Assembly (NCBI RefSeq): GCF_001638985.1
Contig: NW_017265134.1
Span: 2,571,732-2,635,731, forward strand
DNA: 64,000 bases
Direction of reading: 5' to 3'
Source: Phycomyces blakesleeanus NRRL 1555(-)
Lineage: Eukaryota > Mucoromycota > Mucoromycetes > Mucorales > Phycomycetaceae
The position numbers were made by a program, and so were the translations under genes. The notes below the pieces were generated by a model that did not search any database, was not told where the DNA came from, and was given only the letters and a program-made list of their open reading frames with translations. Positions 21,225-31,001 of this stretch are shown piece after piece (positions within the stretch are counted from its first letter, which is position 1; the number at the start of each line of letters is the position of its first letter).

Positions 21225-22462
21225 AGATCAGAGAATGAAGGGATGGTGATGCTGGCAGTATGTATAGAGATGTCCAAGTCTTTTTTGGTGGGTCGTGGGG
21301 GAACAATCTCAGCTAGTTGGTCATCACTAATCCATCCCTGAGAGCAAAAGGAACGTGCAACAGCAAACTTGACAGGAGCCCTAATGAATTCAATGGCACG
21401 TAGCATACAATCATTGTGAACATGTATAGCTTTTGTTGCCCTATCATCAAGTGAAAGAGAGGCCAGAGCTGGGTCACGGAGGTGAACAGGGTCCAGAGGA
21501 TCAAAGTTATCCAAAGTAGTAACACCATAACTCGCCAAGATAGTCTTGAGCTCAGGAGCATACTCATTATGTACAAGCATTCCCATCACCTTACGATCAG
21601 GATAGTGGAGATCCAGCACACGTGCATTGTCTATCTTTAATTTCCTAAGACGTTGACATTGAGTACTAATGGGGAGACGGATAGCATTAGGTACATAAAC
21701 AATTTGAAACCCCTGATCAGCATTTTCTTTAATTGTCATGCCACAAACAACAGCAGCAATGGCCCTAGCAGTTGGAGCCCTTTTACGTGGTGTTTTAGAA
21801 ACAAAAGTCTTGGTGGGTTCAGTGGAATGATGGGTCTGGGATGCAGGAAGTGATGGAAAATCAGCCTGAGAAACAACTGGAACAGAGGCAGCAATAGTAG
21901 CATATTTGGATGCTGCAGCACCAACAGAAAAATCAACATTCTCCTTTGTCAAACGTGCAATAGTGGCGTTTACAGTAGCAAGAGCCTTACGCAACTCAAT
22001 GTTCTCTTTTTGAACAGCCTCCAATGCAGAAAGATGTTCATCATAAGCCTGGAAACGGTCCCAAATATCCTGAAGAGTAGGCATTACAGTTGGAAGAACA
22101 GGTGCAATGTCAGATTCAATTTCATGGATATCTGCCATGGAAATACTATGACCCAAGATGGAAACAGAAGGGGACACAACAGGCTCACTTGCAGAATGAA
22201 CTTCAGGAATTTTGTATTGGACTGCATTGATCAAAGATTGCATGGATGAAGCAGTAAATGTTGCACCACATTTGCATTTAAACTGTGGGCTACCAGTACG
22301 AGAAGTAGACCCATTAGAAACAATTTTGCCTGTAGTCTGGCAATGTGAACAGGACAAAACATTGTGCAATTTTTTAAAGTCTGCCTTGAGGCCAGACAAA
22401 ATGAGAGCAGTGGGAGTAGGGCGGCCAGTGGAATTAATCACCTGTTTTTGGGAACCAATCAT
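21221..22462 (-). CDS. LINE copy B ORF1 protein
   Basis: The frame encodes 413 aa. Near the N-terminus lies a zinc-ribbon-like arrangement, CSHCQTTGKI then KCKCGATF (about residues 38-68), instead of the CCHC knuckles common in LINE ORF1 or Gag. A coiled-coil-like stretch follows (about 150-190: LSALEAVQKENIELRKALAT and on). The C-terminal part may hold an RNA-binding fold (VLDLHYPDRKVMGMLV). ORF1 proteins bind the LINE RNA. The stop overlaps the next ORF's start as ATGA, suited to termination-reinitiation. Confidence 0.75.
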   Translation of the reverse strand: MIGSQKQVINSTGRPTPTALILSGLKADFKKLHNVLSCSHCQTTGKIVSNGSTSRTGSPQFKCKCGATFTASSMQSLINAVQYKIPEVHSASEPVVSPSVSILGHSISMADIHEIESDIAPVLPTVMPTLQDIWDRFQAYDEHLSALEAVQKENIELRKALATVNATIARLTKENVDFSVGAAASKYATIAASVPVVSQADFPSLPASQTHHSTEPTKTFVSKTPRKRAPTARAIAAVVCGMTIKENADQGFQIVYVPNAIRLPISTQCQRLRKLKIDNARVLDLHYPDRKVMGMLVHNEYAPELKTILASYGVTTLDNFDPLDPVHLRDPALASLSLDDRATKAIHVHNDCMLRAIEFIRAPVKFAVARSFCSQGWISDDQLAEIVPPRPTKKDLDISIHTASITIPSFSDL

Positions 22463-22753
22463 TGTTGGAGGAGCTTGAAAAAAATTTCGTGGGAATCAGG
22501 AGCAGGCAAAGCAGAAAAAGAAAGGTCTGAAACTGGGACAAAAAAGTGCGAAGTTGATGGTAAAACACCAGAACCACCTTCAGAGAAGGAGAAAAGAGCT
22601 GGAGACGATAACAGAGGTACAGGCAATCGAGATGTAGTTGGAGATGCTGACAATCTTGAGTGATTTCGGCGCAGATGTGAAGATGATTGCAATGATGATT
22701 CCAACAATTTGAAAAAAAAGTCAATTAAAAAAATGAAAATTGGTAGATATATC
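22459..22753 (-). other. Open frame upstream of LINE ORF1, no ATG
   Basis: The frame is open from the 5' edge of copy B (22753) to a TGA at 22459-22461 that overlaps the ORF1 ATG as ATGA. It is Ser/Pro/Leu-rich (for example LSASPTTSRLPVPLLSSPAL) and contains no ATG. It could be the end of a leader ORF whose start was lost by 5' truncation, or a chance frame. Confidence 0.35.
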
Positions 22754-22768
22754 GGTTTGCTGGTGTAG
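22754..22768 (+). repeat. tRNA-Val 5' fragment, target duplication between copies B and C
   Basis: The third stranded copy of GGTTTGCTGGTGTAG. Confidence 0.9.
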
Positions 22769-22847
22769 GTAAAAGATTTTTATTGAAAGGCTAGTGGGCA
22801 CACGCACTATAGAGCTATTAGCCGCCTTTAAGAGTACAAAAAAGAAT
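22769..22847 (-). mobile_element. LINE copy C, 79-bp remnant of extreme 5' truncation
   Basis: Only the last 79 bp of the LINE 3' UTR are present, from GTAAAAGATT to AAAAAAGAAT, with one small difference from copy B (ATTAGCC for ATTGCCC). It is bracketed by the 15-nt tRNA repeat and the intact tRNA gene. It is the copy nearest the tRNA, hence by the insertion geometry the most recent. Confidence 0.9.
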
Positions 22848-22921
22848 GGTTTGCTGGTGTAGTTGGTTATCACGTATGCCTCACACGCATAAGGTCGCCG
22901 GTTCGAACCCGGCGCAAATCA
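22848..22921 (+). tRNA. tRNA-Val (anticodon CAC)
   Basis: A 74-nt cloverleaf is readable. The acceptor stem is GGTTTGC/GCAAATC (one G-U pair) with discriminator A, the D arm holds GTGTAGTTGGTTATCAC, the anticodon stem is TATGC/GCATA around loop CTCACAC (CAC), and the T arm is GCCGG TTCGAAC CCGGC. The internal A box (TGGTGTAGTTGG) and B box (GGTTCGAACC) are intact, so Pol III transcription should survive despite the LINE copies at its 5' edge. No intron is present. Confidence 0.95.
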
Positions 22922-22950
22922 TTTATTACTTTCTTTCTCGTTGGGAACTA

Positions 22951-22956
22951 TTTTTT
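22951..22956 (+). terminator. Pol III T-run terminator
   Basis: Six consecutive T residues lie about 30 nt past the tRNA 3' end, the usual Pol III stop signal. Confidence 0.6.
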
Positions 22957-24966
22957 AAAATGTTTTTGCCCTGTTTGTGTAACACAGCTGTCGTTTTCGA
23001 TCTGGGTTGTTCTTCCAATGCTATAACACAGCCAAAATTGGTCAAACCCACTGGGAATCGTAAACGAAGATAAAAGAATAAAAAGAGGATAGAAAGATAG
23101 ATAACTTTTATTGAATGAAATAACGTCCTCTTTTATATCTTTTCTAAACCTACCCAACCATTATAAATGTCTGTTTCGGTTTCTATTCTACTTTTGTTAA
23201 GCTATGTGCTTTCTAATTCTTTTGTGAGCAAAAGGAAATCACTTCGGTCGTCGTTCTCAAAAGAGAATTCTGTGTAATTGTCATCCTGATTGGCTGGCAA
23301 GAATTCGGGCACGACACAGCTAATACGACAGTCATTAGTGTGCCTAGTCTCAACTGAGTGTATTGTTATGGTCTTTTATTGATACAAAATATTTGAAATA
23401 TTTATATATATTTGAAGATGAGAATATATTAGCCAATCTTTTCACTCAAGATACAAATTTTATATTTTGCTTATTTATTAACTACTTTAGTTCAAAATAT
23501 ACCTTTTTAGTATCTCACTATTGGCCCATTATTATTTTTGATATAGTTTGAAGCATATCATTAGTATCTCAATCTTGTCATGATATGGTCCTAGCCCATA
23601 CAGTAAATCCAATATTTTCTTCTGATATCAATAAAGGCATAAACCCCCAAAATTATTTCATAATGTTCTACTAAAATATATTAATTCAGTCAAGCTTTTC
23701 CATGCCAATAATGTTAACCATCCATTAAGTTTGTCTTTAGATAGTGTTATAGAGAATATTTAGAATAGGATATTAGAAATGTCTGTTTAAATTGTTTCTT
23801 TCGACTCTATTACACAGTGATCTTAATCTCTAGAAGCATTGCTATTTAAGCAAACTCCTATTGTCCACAGGTCTAGATTTTCTCTATATTATCGCCAATT
23901 TTTTTTAGTATATGCTGGCACAGAATTCTAATGTAAATCTGCATATAGAATGGAGATCAAGATTGCCAAATAGAAAAGCAGTTAAAGGATCGATTCTCTA
24001 CATAATACAGGAGCTGAGAAACACAAAAGATTATAAGGAGTTAATCATGGGGAGGTTTTTTGGCGCCACAGTTTTTTTTTTAGAAATTAGTATTACTGAA
24101 TAAAATTGTCAAGGTAAGTAGGTAGATACGTAGGATATTTATATAAGTATCTTTGCATATTGTTAAAAAGAACAGAAATTTTGTCGTAAGTGCAATAAAA
24201 TGAAATAAAATATTCTTATATCAGACATATAAAATCATAAAATAAATTTTAAAATTGTTAGCCAATAACGATAGTATATAAGCTGTATTGTTTTATATGA
24301 CAGACAATATTTCTTTGTAATATGTAGTTATACACAAAATAATTATTACCCAATAAATACAATATCTACAGGTCAGTACCAAATGATAGGATAATGCTAT
24401 AAGAAAGTCAGCGCCTTTTGATTGTCCAGGAAACCTCTGTGATATAACTCAGTATTAATGCATAATTATAAACGATAGAGTCGTATATTGTTGCATGGAT
24501 AAAACCTTAACTCTATAAATGAGTGGAGTTGCGCAAGTATTCATAAAAGGTAGGAGGCGAGGAAAGAGAAGATCTTGAATACTCTCCTTGGGAAACTTTT
24601 TTCCAAAGGGTGTATAGTGAAATTTAATACGTCTCTCTGTTTCTTGAATATACAACACAGTACAGAGTTTAATAAATATATATTATAATCTACTTCGATT
24701 TCTTATAAGATTATATGTTATTTAAAATTAACAACGTTGAATGTCTTGATAACATTAGCAGGTTGTTTGTTTAGACTGAAAATATTAAGTTAGATTTGAC
24801 TCTAAATCTTAGTTTTTTCTTTCTCTTGTAAGATGTATCGGGTATGTAGAAATAGGCTTGTAGCCTTAGACAGGAAATACCGTGTGTTACACATACCATA
24901 TGCTGCATCAATGTGCATATTTCTACGGCGGAATATTTATTTGTCCCTAGCCACAAGGAAGGTTCA
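22957..24966. other. Mostly non-coding stretch between the tRNA and the reductase array
   Basis: The sequence is AT-rich. A minus-strand segment at about 23205-23340 is coding-like (NDCRISCVVPEFLPANQDDN, then YTEFSFENDDRSDFLLLTKE and a stop). I could not place it in a family, and it may be a retroelement or gene remnant. Nothing else is supported. Confidence 0.4.
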
Positions 24967-24974
24967 TATAAAAG
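24967..24974 (+). promoter_or_regulatory. TATA-like box upstream of reductase 1
   Basis: TATAAAAG lies 200 bp before the start codon at 25174. The distance implies a fairly long 5' UTR or a different start site, so this is tentative. Confidence 0.3.
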
Positions 24975-25173
24975 TATAAACATTATTGATTCATCTTTAA
25001 TCTCTACCATACTCTTCCCTACACCCGGTAAATATGAAACGCACAGTAAAATATCTGTAATTTATATTGGATGTGAATAAAATCTGATACATATAATGTA
25101 ATATTCCATTTTTAAAGATATCATTGAACCCACAAGGACACCTATAGCAGACTATTCTGAGTTTACCATCAAA

Positions 25174-28100
25174 ATGGAGTACCCTCTTGACTACAAAACA
25201 AACCCGTCTTATATTGAGTTCTGGCAGAAGATAGCGAAGATACACGCCACAAAAGTATTAGTGCGCTACCACTGCACTAATGATAAAGGGAATGATGTTT
25301 ATAAAACATTGACTTATGAGCAAGTTGATCGTATGTCAACGAACCTTGCTCTCGAGTGGAGCAAATCTATATGCGAGGCTGTCACTGTAGGATTTATTAG
25401 CGATCATACTCCATTCTATTTGATTTCAATGCTGGCAATTATGAAACTAGGCGTAATTTTCCTGTCCTTATCCCCTCGCAACTCCCCTGATTCAGACGCA
25501 AGCTTATTAAAGGCCACGGAAACCAAATTCCTTATTGCTTCAACTAAGTACAAAAATACAGCCCAAAGTACTGCGAGCCAGGTTGAGGGTTGTCGTGTAC
25601 TCATTTTTCCAGATTTTGACCTGGAGTATCTATCAAAACAACCCCTGAATTCTCAAACTGACTTTATGTCTATCATTTGTGCGCAAACCCCCGAGTCAAT
25701 TATTTTGATTGGTCACAGGTAAGCTAGGTATTATCTCACTACTAATTTATAAATAATTACCAAAACAAACTAGCTCTGGAACAACAGGATTTCCTAAGCC
25801 TATACGCTTAACAAACCGCTTTATGATCCATGTTATACAATCATTATCTATCGGGATCGAAGACACAAACAAAAATATAGAGTATACATGCTCAGATGTT
25901 ATATTGCCGTGTACACCATTGTATGTCTCTTGTATTTTGTGTTTATTGATACTATCGTATACTTACAATATAACATAGGTTCCATTCATTCGGTCTATTT
26001 GCAATATTCAATGTGCTACTAGTCGGTGCCAGCGTTGTATTTTTGAAACAACTTCTTCCTTCAATACCAGAGCTTATTTTTGCAATTGAAGCCAACAAGT
26101 GTACTTTCATGATGGTACCACCATTAGTTTTAGAGCAGATGTTAGCCCACTGCCAAGAACAAAGTGATTTCTCTCCATTACAACAGCTCAAATTAACAAT
26201 GTAAGTTTAACAACTATAGTACTCTTTGCCCTTTGTCACTCAGCTATTTCCATTTTTGTCAGTTTCGGTGGGGCCCCTCTTAAACAAGAAGTGGGGAGCT
26301 TCTGCGAGTCAAAAAATATTATCATTCGTAACAAGTATGGTGCCTCAGGTATTGTATACAATATATGATGTTGGATATATTTGATTTACTTAATCTTTCT
26401 TTCTTATTCAGAAATTGGCTCATTTATGATAAGTGACCTTGCTCCTAATACCAAGCAATGGAACACTTTAAGACCTTTACCACCTCTGAGAAAATATTGT
26501 ATCTGGGAACCTTACTTTGCTGATTCAGAGTTAGTTCATCTGGTTATAAAGGGTGATTGTCCTTCAATTGCACATGGAGTTGTCAACAGGGAGGATGGAA
26601 ATTATGGGACCAGAGATCTATTTAAAGAGACCTCACCAAACTCCGGGTATTACTCTTATTATGGGCGAATGGACGATACACTAATCATGTAAGTGCAAAT
26701 ACAACCAAAAAAAAAGCTCGAGACCCCCTTTTTTATTTTATTTTATTTTACTTTACTTTACTTTTTAGGAAAAATGGAGAAAAAACCAATCCTTTACCTA
26801 TTGAGGCCACCATTAGACAATGTCCTATTGTCAGTCAGTGTGTTATAATTGGAGAGAGTCGTCAATGTATATCTGTATTGATCGAGCTGTCCGCAGAGAG
26901 CCCCAAAGAATACACCACTGAAGAAATCACAGATATTGGTAAGACCTGTCACCATGAAAAGAAAAGGGATTCAGAGGAGGATTTTGTCAAAAAATGCATA
27001 TGATATTTTTCAAAAGTACCTTCTGAATCACTCTCTATCCCATAGTATATACTTTGCAAATCCCAGACGCTAATAACTATTATTTATTATATAACTAGTA
27101 TACCATTATATTCGAGAAGCGAATAAAAGTGCACCGACACATAGTATGATATTTAAGCAAATGATCTATATATTGCCCTTAGGAGAGACTTTGCCAGCAA
27201 CTGCCAAAGGGACTGTGATACGCAAACACGCCTACAATGAATATAAAGATGTCATAGAAAAGCTCTATGTCAACTTCCTTGAGGGTCCACAAAATTCTGC
27301 AGATGAGAGTATTGCTGCTGCCTTGTTATGGTCTCCCGAGGAAGTTAAACTATTTATAGTCAAATCCGCGGCAGAAGTACTTGGTATACCCCAAGCAGAC
27401 ATTAAAGACAGTAGTAAATCACTTTTTGATTTTGGATTAAATTCTATTACTTCCATTCAGCTGCGTAACAGGTTATCCAAAATCTTTGGAAAACTTTCCC
27501 AGAACTTTCTATTTCAGTATCCAACCATTGATCAAGTAGCCGTGGCTCTATTAAGAGGCCCACAATATCACAATACATGGGTTGATGAGCGTTTGAGCAA
27601 GACGGAAGAGATTCTAGACAGCTATCTGAAACGGGCCAGCCAAGACTTTGAAATCACTAAAAATTCCTACGTCAAAGATCAAGATCAAGTAGTTTTGCTC
27701 ACGGGTGCAACTGGGTCACTGGGATCATTCATGCTGAGGGATCTCCTCAAGTCTCCTCAAGTCTCCAAGGTCTACTGTCTTGTTCGTGGTAAAGAAGCCG
27801 GAGCACTCAACCGAATCTACCATGCTTTTGAGAGTCGAAGCCTCGATGTCTCGCTCTTGAGTTCACCAAAGCTTGTCGCCCTACCAATGAATTTGACGGA
27901 TGAAAAGTTGGGTTTCGCGCATGATTTCTACTCCAAACTCAAATCAGAAGTCACTATTATCCAGCACTGTGCCTGGCTTCTTGATTTCAACCATACGGTC
28001 GAACATTACGACAAAGAGTGTATTAAAGGTCTTTACAATCTGGTCAAATTTTCTTACCGACAGATCAACCCCATCCACCTCCACTTTATTTCGAGTATCA

Positions 28101-28852
28101 GTGCAAGCGCAGGCTGGGGAGCCACTATCCCAGAGTCACCTCTGCCACGTAACACAAAGGTTGCAATGCCAATTGGATACGCACAGTCAAAATACATTGT
28201 TGAGTACCTTTTCAATTATCTCACAAAAGAAAAAAACCTTCCATGCATTATTGCGCGACTCGGTCAGGTCTGTGGGGACTCTATAAATGGCGTGTGGAAT
28301 ACAAGTGAGCAGTACCCACTTATGTTTATTGGTGGTGGAAGCGTTATGAAAAAGGTAGGCCTATTATATATTTATATTTATGTATTTGAGCAGTATATCT
28401 AACTACTACTATTATTTATGATCTAGATGCCTCGTTTGAACACTGCTATTGACTGGATCCCTGTCGATTATGCCGCAGCATGTATTGTTGATATTATGCT
28501 CAAGACCACATCCAAGCCCGTGGATATCAACGAATCAGTCTATCATATCGTCAACCCTTATAGAGTTACATGGGAGGACTTGTTAAAAGCAATGAGGTAT
28601 TCCGGAATGTCATTCGAGACTGTACCGGTAAAAGAGTGGATCAGAGAACTGAAAAAGGACGATAAAAATCCTGCTTTTAGACTTGTGTCCTTTTATGAGA
28701 ATACTCTTGACGAAACCTTCACAATGCCTGTATTAAGCACTGAAAAAACAATTCTATTTAGTCCAATACTTAGAAATTGCTCTGCACTAGATACCCAACT
28801 GCTTAAAAAATTTGTTTTATATTGGAAATCTATTGGATTTTATAAAAATTAG
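25174..28852 (+). CDS. NRPS-like adenylate-forming reductase 1 (A-PCP-R); join(25174..25718,25774..25920,25979..26200,26263..26348,26412..26688,26769..26938,27099..28354,28427..28852)
   Basis: Eight exons give 1042 aa with no frame break. The adenylation domain (about 1-525) has the phosphate-binding SSGTTGFPKP (exon 1/2 junction, about residue 184), YGASEIG, the hinge region GRMDDTLIMKNGEK, and ATAKGTVIRK in place of the usual GK-type A10 motif. A carrier domain follows with phosphopantetheine Ser in FDFGLNSITS (about 598). The C-terminal thioester reductase (Rossmann, NAD_binding_4 type) has TGATGSLG at about 684 and YAQSK at about 843-847. Family knowledge: the acid is adenylated, held as thioester and reduced to aldehyde or alcohol with NAD(P)H. 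Domain order matches Lys2 and fungal aryl-acid reductases, but no condensation domain exists and the substrate is unknown. Intron 6 is 160 bp, far longer than its 59-66 bp counterparts. Confidence 0.88.
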
Positions 28853-30811
28853 ATATCCAATTTACCTTATAGAAATTAGCGATAAACCATATTTTTGTGT
28901 TTTCTTTTTTCATGACATTCTTTTTATCCATTTCTTCTAAAAAAATTATCTTAAATTTAATTACTAGCATTATTAAGAAATAAAGATACCAGATTTTTTC
29001 CCCTAAACGTGGGTTGTTGGATTTCAAGCGTGAAGATATTCTTTTGGCTCGAAAAATGCCAATCATATCCCAACCGAGCTTTTTATCCACACGAATATCT
29101 TTATAACAGCACTTTGGATCATTAGCAAGCATTGATAAGCTAACATAGCAACTAGAGAAAATATCTGACTCGAAAAACCAAATAAATCAATTCTCACTAA
29201 CTTTACGAGACTCTTGTTTGAGCACGAGTAAAAAGCTTTCAAAAGTTATGGATATCTTCAAAAAAAAAACATTAGGTGAAAGCTGTTTTCATCATTTTTA
29301 GACAGAGGAGTATATGTTAACTGTTTTTCCAAGGATCTCAGTATTTGGTATAAAGTATTAAAAAGAGAATATTTAACTATATTTTACATTTGAGTACGAT
29401 GATACTAGTCGGCACACTGGGCATACTCAACTCGGTGGAAACACTATTAAAGAGTACAGCGCTTTGAATGCTGGTCACTGCAAAACCCAGATATGAAGGT
29501 ATAAACTCTTTGTAAACTGAAGGATATTTATCTAGAAGTTGTGTTTACTCTTATGGGAAGTACACCAGATAGAGTCAAAAGGTGTTCAAAGATTGTGGTG
29601 GTCACATTGCACATATACATTTAAATATAAGAATACAGGAAGTCATCTGATTTTGTCATTTACCTGGGAAGTAATAGCATAATGAAGCTGATATATATTT
29701 GACTTGGAATTAGAAGCCAAAGATCTTATTGTTGATTTCTGTTCCGGAAGTGTACTAGGTATGTCCCCCATTATCATCATCATCATTATTATCTTTTGGG
29801 TAATAGAAAAACTGCTAAATATTACAGAATTATACAGATATTATATATATAAACACTGTTTCTGGCTCATGATTTCTCAATATGTCGATGTAGTACTAAA
29901 TGACTACCACAAATATAAACATACAATAACAATAAGCAAATAAAACAGTACAATACATACGTACACATATAATCATGCACACCTTATGTACACCGCCAAA
30001 TATGCTTGAGCTATCTAGAAAGTAAGTGTTAATCCCTGAATATATCCAAAAGATTTAAGCTGTGTGTTCTATATTTTACATTAATTTTGATTTTTCAAAA
30101 TACAAATGGCCAAGTGAACATATGTAATATAAATGGAACAATTCTATATTGTAAGCCGGATAAGTATATCTTGTTTCCAATTGCGCGTTGAGCAATAGAT
30201 ACAAAGCGTTAAGTTTAGAGACGCTATCAAATATATGCTTTAAATTAAAGCAAAAGAAAGTATTTTTAGCTAAAAGATAAGCAAAAAGAATCCATACTCT
30301 AAAACATGCATACGGTCATGAACTGCAGTTCAATACTAACTTGACACAATATTATATGGTTAAGGAAGCATATTGTGGTAGGGATACATGTACTTTGGGC
30401 GTTTTTCTTCTTTGCAATACTCACTGGAAAAAAAGTATGCACTTTGTTTTTAAAGAGGAAAAAAAAAGTTCTATAGTGGCCTGTTGGTTTCCAAATAGTC
30501 AATTTTTTAGACATATTAACGGCAAGTAAAGCTTCATTAGGGTTCAATATATGTTATACAAAGGTGATTTTTTCTTTTAAGAATATGCATATCTTTATTA
30601 TATGTTTTATATAGGAATTTTCAAATTATGAATATACTCTATATTTTTAAGTTCTTAAATATTTTGTCGATACACCTTGGACTACTCAAGGACTTACTTA
30701 TAAGCTATAAAGAAGCTCAGAATACTGAGACAAGTATAATAAGCGTCTTTAATTTGCTATATAGACACAGATAAGGTATAAGGCACACGGGGTTTTATGT
30801 GCAGCTATGCT
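28853..30811. other. Non-coding stretch
   Basis: AT-rich sequence between reductase 1 and the LINE. No gene, RNA or repeat is supported. Small frames at 28830-29132 (minus) and 29704-29943 (plus) have no recognisable domains. Confidence 0.5.
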
Positions 30812-30825
30812 CACGTGTATTTAAT
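30812..30825. repeat. 14-bp target duplication, left of LINE-2
   Basis: CACGTGTATTTAAT is identical to 36145-36158 on the far side of the element. Confidence 0.92.
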
Positions 30826-31001
30826 TTTTTTTTTTTTTTAGTATTTTATTGATCTGCTGTCACGCTCTGCGTGCAGCTTTTAAAATGCCATCAAAGTGGA
30901 CTTAATTGAACAGATAAGAGATAGAGGGACAAGGGGGAGGAAATACGAAAATATAAGAAAAAAACGGAATGAAACAGGAGAGGAAATTAGACAGGAAATA
31001 C

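Larger units (their letters stand above)
17669..22753 (-). mobile_element. LINE copy B, near full length, tRNA-Val-targeted family
   Basis: The element is about 5.1 kb on the minus strand with the order 5' region, ORF1, endonuclease ORF, reverse transcriptase ORF, 3' UTR. The 3' end (17669) is not poly(A) but AATAAAAATCTTTTAC, joined to the inverse of the tRNA fragment. The 3' UTR holds the block GGGCAATAGCTCTATAGTGC that all copies share. A 15-bp tRNA sequence flanks both sides (17654-17668, 22754-22768). The 5' end may be slightly truncated, because an open frame without ATG runs right to it. Confidence 0.9.

Noticed and set aside
16387..22921. Regular spacing of an identical 15-nt repeat, at first glance like a CRISPR or satellite array.
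   Set aside because: The spacers are LINE copies of very different length (1252, 5085 and 79 bp), and the repeat is the tRNA start, so they are target-site duplications.
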